This document shows positions 1-7,077 of a stretch of DNA of 64,000 bases, piece by piece; position 1 is the first letter of the stretch; each line of letters opens with the position of its first letter. Origin of the DNA: Planctomycetota bacterium (GTDB lineage: Bacteria; Planctomycetota; UBA1135; GCA-002686595); NCBI GenBank assembly GCA_022446815.1, contig JAKVCD010000018.1, positions 37,817-101,816 of the forward strand, in the 5' to 3' direction. Below the pieces are notes generated by a model, which saw only the letters and a program-made list of their open reading frames with translations, did no database searches and had not been told where the DNA came from. Made by a program: the position numbers and the translations under genes.

Positions 1-401
1 TCTCCCTCCCGTTCGAGCAGAACGACAACCCCTACATCACTCACAGGCTCTCGCTGGAGTTCCATTACTTCTTCCTGCGTAAGTTCTGGTTCAACTACCT
101 CGCCAAGGCCATCGTCGTGATGCCGGGTGGCTTTGGGACGATGGATGAGTTCATGGAGACTGTGACCCTCGTCCAGACCCTGAAGGTCAAGCGCGCCCTG
201 CCGATGGTCCTCTTTGGGACGGAGTACTGGTCACGGGTCATCGACTTCGACCCCATGGTTGAGTTCGGGACGATCAGCCCTGAGGACGTAGACCTCTTCT
301 TCAAGACAGACAGCGTCGACGATGCCTACGAGTTCCTCGTGAAGGAGCTCACGGCTCACTTCTTAGAGGGGCGCGAGGGCGAAGAGGAAGAGGAGGAGTA
401 G
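1..401 (+). CDS. LOG family protein (TIGR00730-type), 5' end outside window
   Basis: Only the C-terminal ~132 residues are present; the reading frame is open from base 3 and stops at 399-401. The signature PGGFGTMDE (from about base 123) is the PGGxGTxxE nucleotide-binding motif of the LOG/lysine-decarboxylase-like Rossmann family. The preceding EFHYFFLRK segment also fits that family. Characterised members cleave nucleoside 5'-monophosphates to base plus ribose 5-phosphate, the cytokinin-activating reaction in plants and some bacteria; the substrate here is unknown. The C-terminus ends in an acidic Glu-rich tail (GEEEEEE), which is not part of the catalytic fold. A - strand lipoprotein gene converges on it with a 3-base gap. 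Family assignment is firm; biological role is not. Confidence 0.85.
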   Translation, partial: SLPFEQNDNPYITHRLSLEFHYFFLRKFWFNYLAKAIVVMPGGFGTMDEFMETVTLVQTLKVKRALPMVLFGTEYWSRVIDFDPMVEFGTISPEDVDLFFKTDSVDDAYEFLVKELTAHFLEGREGEEEEEE

Positions 402-404
402 ACC

Positions 405-839
405 TCAATCTGAGGTCGTCTCGTCGCGCACGATCCGCCAACCCTCAGAGAGGTGGCGGAGGTCGAGGGTGAAGTGTCCGCCGACATCCTCGCTGCGCTC
501 AAAGTCGAGGTCCCATCGCCCCGTCGCGGTGGCCTCGTCGCCGTCGACCTCGGTCACCAGGAGCTCGCTGAAGGAGAGCCTCCCCATCTCCGCGCCCCCC
601 TCCGTGTAGCGGGCTCGATACCGCTCGAGCACGGCCTGGTAGCCGTGGTGCTCGCTCTCGCCCGAGACGAAGAGTAGCTCGTCGCTCTTCCAGTAGCCGC
701 GAGCCATGAACTCCTCGATGTCGCCAGCGTTCCACGCGTCTCGCTGCTCGCGTAGGACGAGGAGGATCGCAGCCTCATCATGGGCCGCAGAGCGGCATGA
801 GGACGCCAAGAGCAGGCCCAAGAGGGCGAGCGCTCTCAC
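405..839 (-). CDS. Lipoprotein with SnoaL/DUF4440-like (NTF2-fold) domain
   Basis: 144 residues starting at GTG. The N-terminus MRALALLGLLLASSC has a hydrophobic signal and a lipobox-like LASSC, so export and lipidation at Cys15 are likely. The rest (LREQRDAWNAGDIEEFMARGY, then YRARYTEGG and the C-terminal GWRIVRDETT) follows the pattern of DUF4440/SnoaL-like NTF2-fold proteins. These are small alpha+beta cones used as enzymes or ligand-binding modules. No catalytic residues can be assigned. The start codon lies 2 bases after the stop of the upstream lipoprotein gene (842-1336), so the pair is probably translationally coupled. Function unknown. Confidence 0.7.
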   Translation of the reverse strand: MRALALLGLLLASSCRSAAHDEAAILLVLREQRDAWNAGDIEEFMARGYWKSDELLFVSGESEHHGYQAVLERYRARYTEGGAEMGRLSFSELLVTEVDGDEATATGRWDLDFERSEDVGGHFTLDLRHLSEGWRIVRDETTSD

Positions 840-841
840 GC

Positions 842-1336
842 TCAGTCGTTCCCGACGTAGCCGAGGCCCGAGAGCGCGTCGAGGGCTCCGGCGTCGCCAG
901 CGCTCTTGGCCTTCGCGACGAGCATGTTGCCCATGTCATCGACCTTGGGCTCATCAGGGAAGATGGTCTTCATCTCAGCCACGATAGCGATGGCCTCGTC
1001 TAGGTGATCGCCGGAGACGAGATCGCTGATGAGCTGGGTGTAGTCGATGATCTCAAGGTTGTTGGCCTTCGCGTAGACGAGGAAGTCAGCCTTGGCTCCA
1101 GCGGGATCGGAGTAGGAGCGGGCCCGGTACAGGCCGAGCTGTGCGCGCATGTGCTCCGGGGAGCCCGGCTCGAGGCCCTGAAGAGCTTCTGAGAAGCCCG
1201 CCTCGGCGCCGGCGTAGTCGCGCGAAGAGAGGGCTGAGTAAGAGTCCTTCACCTGAGTGGAGGGGTCCGCGCCTCCGCAGGAGGCGAGGGTGATGAGGAG
1301 GCTGAGCGATGCCGCGCGGAGGATGGTGGGCTTCAT
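842..1336 (-). CDS. Small lipoprotein, TPR-like helical repeats, LGY tail
   Basis: 164 residues. The signal MKPTILRAASLSLLITLASC ends in a lipobox (LASC), so it is a predicted lipoprotein. The mature part begins with low-complexity residues and then shows TPR-like helices (SALSSRDYAGAEAGFSEAL and the following HMRAQLGLYRARSYSD). The C-terminus ends ALSGLGYVGND, resembling the LKxLGY tails of two ribbon-helix-helix proteins nearby (1643-1882 and 9252-9449). It is the first gene of a two-gene - strand unit with the NTF2-fold lipoprotein. It may be a periplasmic scaffold or assembly lipoprotein, but the substrate cannot be named. Confidence 0.65.
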   Translation of the reverse strand: MKPTILRAASLSLLITLASCGGADPSTQVKDSYSALSSRDYAGAEAGFSEALQGLEPGSPEHMRAQLGLYRARSYSDPAGAKADFLVYAKANNLEIIDYTQLISDLVSGDHLDEAIAIVAEMKTIFPDEPKVDDMGNMLVAKAKSAGDAGALDALSGLGYVGND

Positions 1337-1442
1337 ATCGGAGCTTTGAGAAGGGGTGTTCTTGAGGACTGTCTACAGGGGGGAGGTCTGCATGGACGAC
1401 AGAGGGGGTCCAGGAGGCTCTACGGGCCCATCGGCCCTTCGT

Positions 1443-1552
1443 GGGGTCTCCTTGGTCCTAAAACGCCTCCCAGACCCCCTAGGAGACATTTTCTCTGAAC
1501 CAGGCTCTCATCGTACTCCGATAGGAGTACAATGGGAGTGCTATAGGAGTGT
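1443..1552 (+). promoter_or_regulatory. Promoter/operator region upstream of the RHH-sat operon
   Basis: The stretch between the divergent genes (1337-1642) holds organised repeats. GTACTCC-GATA-GGAGTAC is a perfect 7-bp inverted repeat at 1513-1530. GGAGTR(C/T) then recurs at 1524, 1535 and 1546, an exact 11-base period (one DNA turn). A TACAAT hexamer (1527-1532) and an extended -10-like TGCTATAG (1539-1546) lie inside the repeats, so a bound protein would block RNA polymerase. A wider inverted repeat GGGGTCT/AGACCCC occurs at 1443-1449 and 1472-1478. Ribbon-helix-helix proteins typically bind such tandem repeats, and the next gene encodes one, so autoregulation is an inference. Confidence 0.5.
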
Positions 1553-1642
1553 CGGCAGAGTTCCAAAGTCCCGAATCACGGTTCTTTGGGCCCCGGCCAC
1601 GCCTCAAACCTACCCCCACCTCGCCCGACAGGAGTCGACCAC

Positions 1643-1882
1643 GTGAGAGAGTCCAAAGTCACCGTCAAGATCCCGCGCCCGCTGTATCGGAAGATCCAGC
1701 AGGTTGTCGAAGGCAGCGGCTTCAACTCGCCCACGGACTTCATCGTCTTCGTGCTGCGGGACCTGATGGGGGAGGCCGACGCGGCCCAGGCCGCTGCGGA
1801 GTCGGCGGAGCAAGCTCCTGAGTTCTCTCAAGAAGAGCTCGATGACGTGAAGCGCAAGCTCAAGAACCTCGGCTACCTCTAG
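1643..1882 (+). CDS. Ribbon-helix-helix (CopG/MetJ-like) protein with LKxLGY tail
   Basis: 79 residues from GTG at 1643, chosen because AGGAG (1630-1634) sits 8 bases upstream; a longer ATG frame from 1586 would add a Pro-rich leader without a ribosome site. The N-terminus KVTVKIPRPLYRKIQQVVE followed by GFNSPTDFIVFVLRDL is the strand-helix-helix pattern of RHH DNA-binding proteins: strand about residues 5-10, helix A about 12-24, helix B about 28-40. An Ala/Glu linker leads to a conserved tail ending VKRKLKNLGYL. A paralogue with the same layout is encoded at 9252-9449. It heads the sulfate-activation operon, 38 bases before sat, and is a candidate local regulator. DNA binding has not been shown, so a structural partner role remains possible. 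Confidence 0.7.
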   Translation: MRESKVTVKIPRPLYRKIQQVVEGSGFNSPTDFIVFVLRDLMGEADAAQAAAESAEQAPEFSQEELDDVKRKLKNLGYL

Positions 1883-1920
1883 GAGCCACGGCAGGGACCC
1901 AAAGGAAAGAGATCAAGAAG

Positions 1921-3183
1921 ATGACCACCGCATCCGGCACCATGAACCTCTCACCCGTACACGGCGGCCTCACGGCCCCGGTCAACAGGATCAACGCAGC
2001 GCTCGACCTCGATTCGCTCTCGGGCAGCGCCGCGATCACAGTCGATGAGGTCGACGAGACGACCCTTTATCGAGTGGCTGACGGGACCCTGAGCCCGCTC
2101 ACGGGCCCGATGGGCTCTGATGACTACGCCAGCGTCCTCGAGCGCAAGGCGATCGAGCGCGACGGCGCGCTCTGGGCGTGGACCATCCCCGTCATCCTCC
2201 CGGTCACGGACGAAGAGGCCGCGGCTCTTGAGCCCGGCGCCACGGCGCTGCTCGAGCGCGAAGGCCGCGCGTTCGGCATCATCACAGTCGACAGCGTCTA
2301 CGACTGGGACAAGGCAGCCTTCATCCAAGCGGTCTACGGCACCGACCGTATGGACCACCCCGGTGCGCGCCTCTGGACTAGCGATGAGCGCTCTAAGCTC
2401 GTCGGCGGCACCATCGAGCTCTTGCCCTTTGAAGACGCTCGCTCCTTCGCAGCGCGCGTTATGAGTCCGACTCAGACCCGCGCCTTGATCGAGGAGCTCG
2501 GCTGGGAGCAGTCCATCGCCTTCCAGACCCGAAACCCCCTTCACCGGGCTCACGAGTACGCCCTCGTCTACGGCGCCGAGAAGATCCTGCGGGAGAACAG
2601 CAAGAAGACCGGCGTCGTCTTGAACCCGCTCGTGGGGCAGCTCAAGGGCGATGACGTCCCCGCTGCTACGCGGATGGAGACCTATGAGGCCCTCGTCGCA
2701 GGTCGCCTCCTCGGAGAGGGGGACATGGACGAGGAGCTCTGGAAGGACGCTGGCCAAGACCTCAATGATCAGCTCGAGCTCATCGGGCTCGATATGCGCA
2801 TGTACTACGGCGGCCCCGCAGAGGCCGTAATGCACGCCATCTATCGTCAGAACCTCGGCTTCACGCACTTCATTATCGGGCGCAAGCACGCTGACGCGCC
2901 CTATGACGATGGTGACGCGATCTGGGGGGACTTCGACGCGCAGGAGATCTTCGAAGACCTCGGAGGCGCGCTCTCGATTGAGACAGCCAACGTGGGCTTC
3001 GCGGCCTACTTCGAGGAGATCGGTCGCGTCGGATTGATGGAGGAGAATAAGGAGAACACCAGCGTGTTCATCTCCGGGACCAAGGTGCGCGAGCAGCTCG
3101 GTAACGGCGAATTCCCCGATCCTCGGATCATGCGCGAGTCCACCGCGAAGATCCTCGTCGACTACTACGCCTCTCAGGGCTGA
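1921..3183 (+). CDS. sat: Sulfate adenylyltransferase (ATP sulfurylase)
   Basis: 420 residues. It catalyses ATP + sulfate to adenosine 5'-phosphosulfate (APS) + pyrophosphate in the cytoplasm. Visible family motifs are QTRNPLHRAHE (202-212, the QxRNPxHxxH nucleotide-binding loop), GRKHADAP (320-327, equivalent of GRDHAG but with Lys for Asp) and ISGTKVR (384-390). The N-terminal PUA-like domain covers roughly residues 10-170. An acidic insertion around residues 263-282 (GEGDMDEELWKDAG) precedes the GPAEA segment. This is the monomeric Sat type, not CysD/CysN. The operon continues with a sulfatase-like enzyme and APS kinase, and CysQ lies 9.4 kb away, so APS is probably turned into PAPS. No APS or PAPS reductase is present in the window. 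Confidence 0.95.
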   Translation: MTTASGTMNLSPVHGGLTAPVNRINAALDLDSLSGSAAITVDEVDETTLYRVADGTLSPLTGPMGSDDYASVLERKAIERDGALWAWTIPVILPVTDEEAAALEPGATALLEREGRAFGIITVDSVYDWDKAAFIQAVYGTDRMDHPGARLWTSDERSKLVGGTIELLPFEDARSFAARVMSPTQTRALIEELGWEQSIAFQTRNPLHRAHEYALVYGAEKILRENSKKTGVVLNPLVGQLKGDDVPAATRMETYEALVAGRLLGEGDMDEELWKDAGQDLNDQLELIGLDMRMYYGGPAEAVMHAIYRQNLGFTHFIIGRKHADAPYDDGDAIWGDFDAQEIFEDLGGALSIETANVGFAAYFEEIGRVGLMEENKENTSVFISGTKVREQLGNGEFPDPRIMRESTAKILVDYYASQG

Positions 3184-3209
3184 GTCCACAAACCCCACAG
3201 GAGCAACGA

Positions 3210-4154
3210 ATGGGCCTCTTCGACGCGTTTAAGAAGAAGCCGGCTAAGAAGCCGGCGCCGCGGCCGATCTATCGGCCGGGGATGACCCCTCACCCCGACC
3301 CCAAGGGTGAGAACAACTTCATCATCGTGATCCTCGACAGCTGTCGCTACGACAGCTTCATGGCTGCTGAGGCGAAGTTCCCCGGCAAGCTAGGCAAGGT
3401 CGAGAAGCGCTTCACATACGCGTCTTGGACGGCTCCCTCCCACTACAACCTCCTGACCGGCTTGCTCCCGCACACGACGCCCGCAAACGTCTACGCGTCG
3501 GAGTACTACAAGGAGGACTTCCTGAACTACAACACGCGCCTCGGAGCTGAGGGCGTCGAGTTCGCGAAGATGGTGCCGGGGCTCTGGTTGCCTGAGTTCC
3601 TCAGGAATCACATGGGCTACTCGACGCACGCGCGCGTCTCTCTGCCGGTCCTCAACCAGAAGACGGGGATCAACCGCTTCTTCGACAGCTTCGAGCTGAT
3701 GGACAGTCACAACGACATGCGGGCCATGATCCCGACCATGAAGTTCGACTCGGAGCGCCCCTCCTTCTACCTCCTGAACGTCGGAGAGACGCACTACCCC
3801 TACGCCACTCCTGAGGAGCCTGAGAACGACTGGCCCCGAATCTCAGGCGTGAACGGGGTCTTCAAGCACCTCGATGAGCACGTCGACGAGCACGGGAACC
3901 TCATCCACGAGGACGACGCTCCCGCCTTCTTTGACCAGGACAAGCTCGACCAGCTGCGCGAGCGCCAGGTCGACACTGTCCGCTACCTCGACAAGGTGTT
4001 CGAGGAGCTATACGACCACGTCCCGGAGAACACTCACATCATCATCACCGCCGATCACGGCGAGCTGTTCGGTGAGGAGGGCTACTTCGGGCACGGGCCG
4101 ATCATGCACGACAAGGTCTTCGAGGTTCCGTACGTCGAAGGCAAGATTCGCTGA
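3210..4154 (+). CDS. Sulfatase-like (alkaline phosphatase superfamily) enzyme, Thr nucleophile
   Basis: 314 residues, cytoplasmic by sequence: no signal peptide, with a basic N-terminus FKKKPAKK. Core motifs of the AlkP/sulfatase fold are visible: IILD-like VILDSCRYD with Asp43 as metal ligand, [12 protein letters not shown] at 73-84, and [10 protein letters not shown] (280-289) followed by His295 and His300. At the place where sulfatases carry the formylglycine Cys (CxPSR, LLTG), this protein has Thr74 in TAPSH. Thr nucleophiles occur in phosphotransferases and phosphatases of this superfamily, so it is unlikely to be a classical sulfatase. Lying between sat and cysC, 26 bases after sat, it could act on a phospho- or sulfo-compound linked to PAPS chemistry. 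It is shorter than typical sulfatases. Substrate unknown. Confidence 0.75.
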   Translation: MGLFDAFKKKPAKKPAPRPIYRPGMTPHPDPKGENNFIIVILDSCRYDSFMAAEAKFPGKLGKVEKRFTYASWTAPSHYNLLTGLLPHTTPANVYASEYYKEDFLNYNTRLGAEGVEFAKMVPGLWLPEFLRNHMGYSTHARVSLPVLNQKTGINRFFDSFELMDSHNDMRAMIPTMKFDSERPSFYLLNVGETHYPYATPEEPENDWPRISGVNGVFKHLDEHVDEHGNLIHEDDAPAFFDQDKLDQLRERQVDTVRYLDKVFEELYDHVPENTHIIITADHGELFGEEGYFGHGPIMHDKVFEVPYVEGKIR

Positions 4155-4185
4155 CCCATACCCAGCAAAGAAAGAGACCCCAGTC

Positions 4186-4725
4186 ATGACTGATAGAAAG
4201 GGATTTATCCTCTGGTTCACCGGCCTCTCTGGCTCCGGAAAGAGCACCCTCGCACAGTACCTCACCCCGATCCTTATCGAGCGAGGCTGCAACGTTGAGG
4301 TCCTCGACGGTGACGAGGTGCGCGAGAACCTCTCCAAAGGCCTCGGCTTCTCGAAGGAAGACCGCGATACGAACATCCGTCGGATCGGATACGTCGCGCG
4401 CTTGCTGTCGAGGAACGGCGCCTGCGCCATCACGGCTGCGATCAGCCCCTACACCTCGATCCGTGACGAGATCCGCGCTGCGACAGAGGCGACCTTCGTT
4501 GAGGTCTATGTCGAGGCGCCCCTCGAGGTGGTCGAGGAGCGCGATACGAAGGGCCTCTACAAGAAGGCCCGCGCAGGTGAGATCAAGAACTTCACTGGCA
4601 TCAGCGACCCTTACGAGGCCCCAGAGAACCCTGAGGTGACCGTCCACACAGGCGACGAGTCCATCGAAGAGTCCGCAGAGAAGGTCATCGAGTTCCTCGC
4701 TGGAGCTGGCCTGCTCCCTAACTGA
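4186..4725 (+). CDS. cysC: Adenylylsulfate (APS) kinase
   Basis: 179 residues from ATG at 4186, which follows the previous gene by 31 bases; upstream in-frame sequence is just the shadow of the sulfatase-like gene. The Walker A loop GLSGSGKS (13-20), the LDGDEVR motif (40-46, APS-contacting) and the GISDPYEAP segment near residue 137 are those of APS kinase. It phosphorylates APS at the 3' hydroxyl to give PAPS, the universal sulfate donor. It is a stand-alone kinase, not fused to Sat or CysN. With sat upstream it completes PAPS synthesis. A strong stem-loop follows 45 bases after its stop, closing this operon. Confidence 0.95.
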   Translation: MTDRKGFILWFTGLSGSGKSTLAQYLTPILIERGCNVEVLDGDEVRENLSKGLGFSKEDRDTNIRRIGYVARLLSRNGACAITAAISPYTSIRDEIRAATEATFVEVYVEAPLEVVEERDTKGLYKKARAGEIKNFTGISDPYEAPENPEVTVHTGDESIEESAEKVIEFLAGAGLLPN

Positions 4726-4769
4726 GCGGGCGTCTCTTCGCCCCATTTAGAGGCAAGATGAGCACAGGC

Positions 4770-4797
4770 GGAGGCCCCGGTACCGACCGGAGCCTCC
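4770..4797 (+). terminator. Candidate terminator after cysC
   Basis: GGAGGCcCCGGT and ACCGGaGCCTCC form a 12-bp stem with one mismatch around a 4-base loop (ACCG). Only a short T-poor tail (GTCCTTCG) follows, so this may be a weak or Rho-assisted terminator. Its position just after the sat-cysC operon supports the call. Confidence 0.55.
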
Positions 4798-4962
4798 GTC
4801 CTTCGTATGGTCTCTGCCGCTGAGGTGGCTTAGGAGCTTGTTTCGGGTATGGATCTGGAGTAGATCGGTGCTCAGGCAGGCCCTCAGGGTGGCCGATAGG
4901 AACTCCGTGGACCTCTCCTTAGGGGTCCTCAGTCGTCTTCTGATCTGCCTAAATCGCCACTT
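4798..4962 (+). promoter_or_regulatory. Probable promoter region of the AlkP-superfamily operon
   Basis: Non-coding stretch between the terminator and the next gene. It contains CCGATAGGA (4893-4901), a 9-mer also found in the operator upstream of the first operon (1518-1526), and an imperfect inverted repeat with GGACC/GGTCC arms at 4909-4928. Shared control of the two operons is possible but rests on a short match. No convincing -35/-10 pair was assigned. Confidence 0.3.
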
Positions 4963-7077
4963 ATGACCCCTAGAAGCCCCATCGCTCGGCCACTGCGCGC
5001 TCTTCGGACGCTCGCGCTGGCCTCGCTGTTTCTGACAGCTGGAGCTGAGCCTGCGATGGCCTATATCGGCCCTGGGGCAGGGTTTGCGGCGGCCGGGTCA
5101 GTGTTGGTCCTCCTCGGGACCTTCCTGTTGGCGATCGGGGTCGTACTCCTCTACCCCCTGAAGGTGCTTCTGCGGCTCCTGACCAGCCGCGGCGGCGCGA
5201 AGGCCAAGGTCAAGAAGGTCGTCGTCGTGGGATTGGACGGCTTCGACCCCGGCCTCGCCAAGCAGTACATGGACGAGGGCCGGATGCCGAACTTCAAGGC
5301 CCTCGGAGAAGAGGGGCACTTCAGCCCCCTTGGGACCTCCTGCCCCTCGATCTCGCCCGTCGCGTGGTCGAGCTACGCGACAGGCGTCGACGCCTCCCGT
5401 CACAACATCTACGACTTCCTCACGCGCGACCCATGCAGCTACTTGCCGGTCCTCTCCTCTTCGGAGACGGGCACAGTCCCGCGCACGCTGAACCTCGGCT
5501 TCGCCAAGGTGCCCTTCGGCTCGAAGGCCGTGTATCGGATCCTTCAGAAGAGCCAGCCCTTCTGGAAGCTCTTAGGTGCGAACCGCGTCTGGTCATCGAT
5601 CATTCGCGTGCCGATCACCTTCCCGCCTCAGAAGTTCAAGAACGGAACGCTCCTCGCGGGCATGTGCGTCCCTGACATCCAAGGTACCCAGGGCTCATTC
5701 AGCTTCTACTCTACGAAGGACCGCCCCTCTGACGCCCACATCGGTGGCCAGCAGTACCGCGTCACGCGTCGTGGAGACAAGATCAGCTCCATGCTCACAG
5801 GCCCGCCAGGGAAGGACGGCTCCAAGATGAAGTCGCCCTTCGAGGTGGTGTTCGACGAAGAGACCCGCCGGGCGAAGATCACGGTGGGAGACGAGACGGT
5901 CGAGGTGGGCCCTAAGGAGTACACCCCTTGGCTCAAGGTCCCCTTCGACGGCGTCACAGGGATCGCGCGGCTCTACATCCAGACTTGGGATGAGGCCGCT
6001 ACTGAGATCTACTGCACTCCGATCAATATCGACCCGGACAGTCCGGCGATGCCGATCAGTCATCCCTTCGTCTACGCGATCTACCTCGCGAAGACTCAAG
6101 GCCCCTACGCGACCCTCGGGCTCGCAGAGGACACCTGGGCCCTCAACGAGCGTGTCATCGACGAAGAGGCCTTCCTCAAGCAGGCCTGGCTGCTCTTCGA
6201 TGAGCGCAAGAAGCAGCTCTGGGATGTGGTTGAGAAGACTAAGCGCGGCTTTGTGACGGTCGTCTTCGACACCACAGACCGTATCAGCCACATGTTCTAT
6301 CGCTACCTCGACCCGGAGCACCCGGCTAACGAGGGCAAGGACATCGAGACTCACAAGGACGTCATCCCTGAGCTCTACGGGAAGATGGACGACTTCCTCG
6401 GTGAGATCCGCGAGAAGCTCGACGACGACACGCTGCTGATGGTGATCTCAGACCACGGCTTCACGAACTTCCGCCGCGGAGTGAATATCAACTCTTGGCT
6501 TCGCGACGAGGGCTACCTTGTCTTGAAGGAGGGCAAGAATACGAGCGGTGACTACTTCGCCGACGTCGACTGGGAGAAGACCCGCGCCTTCACTCTCGGG
6601 CTCACCGGCATCTTCCTCAATCGTGAGGGCCGTGAAGCAAAGGGCGTCGTCTCCAAAGAGGATGTCGGCCCGCTCTGCGAAGAGATCAAGGCCAAGCTCG
6701 ACGCGCTCCATGACCCGAAGGACGGCAAGAAGGTTATGCGTGAGGCCTTTGTCACGAAGGAGCTCCATGACGGGCCCTACGGCGACATGGCTCCGGATCT
6801 CTTGCTGGGCTACGAGAAGGGCTTCCGCCACTCGTGGGACTGTGCCACTGGAGGCGTCTCTGAGGAGGTCTTCACGGACAACACGAAGTCATGGTCGGGC
6901 GACCACTGCGTCGATCCGCGCCTCGTTCCCGGCGTCTTCTGGTCTAACAAGGCGGTGGCGGTTGAGGATCCCGAGCTGATAGACATCGCGCCTACGGTGC
7001 TCGACCTTTTCGGCGTTGAGCGTCCCGGCTACATGAAGGGTCGCATCCTCTTCAACGAAGGAGGGCTCGAAGCATGA
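4963..7077 (+). CDS. Membrane-anchored alkaline phosphatase superfamily protein (type I phosphodiesterase/pyrophosphatase-like) 1
   Basis: 704 residues. An N-terminal signal-like stretch (residues 12-33) and a second hydrophobic segment (about 43-72) anchor the protein; the catalytic domain starts near residue 82. KVVVVGLDGFDP gives the first metal-binding Asp, SPVAWSSYATG carries the Ser/Thr nucleophile region, and VISDHGF plus SGDH supply the Asp/His metal ligands of the nucleotide pyrophosphatase/phosphodiesterase branch. FDTTDRISHMFYR is typical of this group. The stop overlaps the next gene's start as ATGA, and that gene is a diverged duplicate, so the two are translationally coupled and may form a heteromeric enzyme. 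Substrate unknown; nucleotide or lipid-linked phosphodiesters are family precedents. Confidence 0.82.
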   Translation: MTPRSPIARPLRALRTLALASLFLTAGAEPAMAYIGPGAGFAAAGSVLVLLGTFLLAIGVVLLYPLKVLLRLLTSRGGAKAKVKKVVVVGLDGFDPGLAKQYMDEGRMPNFKALGEEGHFSPLGTSCPSISPVAWSSYATGVDASRHNIYDFLTRDPCSYLPVLSSSETGTVPRTLNLGFAKVPFGSKAVYRILQKSQPFWKLLGANRVWSSIIRVPITFPPQKFKNGTLLAGMCVPDIQGTQGSFSFYSTKDRPSDAHIGGQQYRVTRRGDKISSMLTGPPGKDGSKMKSPFEVVFDEETRRAKITVGDETVEVGPKEYTPWLKVPFDGVTGIARLYIQTWDEAATEIYCTPINIDPDSPAMPISHPFVYAIYLAKTQGPYATLGLAEDTWALNERVIDEEAFLKQAWLLFDERKKQLWDVVEKTKRGFVTVVFDTTDRISHMFYRYLDPEHPANEGKDIETHKDVIPELYGKMDDFLGEIREKLDDDTLLMVISDHGFTNFRRGVNINSWLRDEGYLVLKEGKNTSGDYFADVDWEKTRAFTLGLTGIFLNREGREAKGVVSKEDVGPLCEEIKAKLDALHDPKDGKKVMREAFVTKELHDGPYGDMAPDLLLGYEKGFRHSWDCATGGVSEEVFTDNTKSWSGDHCVDPRLVPGVFWSNKAVAVEDPELIDIAPTVLDLFGVERPGYMKGRILFNEGGLEA

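Noticed and set aside
1951..3198. Long - strand open frame (415 residues) opposite sat
   Set aside because: It mirrors sat, whose motifs are clear; high GC makes long antisense frames common here.
3874..4185. In-frame upstream extension of cysC
   Set aside because: It lies inside the sulfatase-like gene in another frame, is Ser/Thr/Arg-rich shadow sequence, and APS kinase alignments start at the ATG at 4186.
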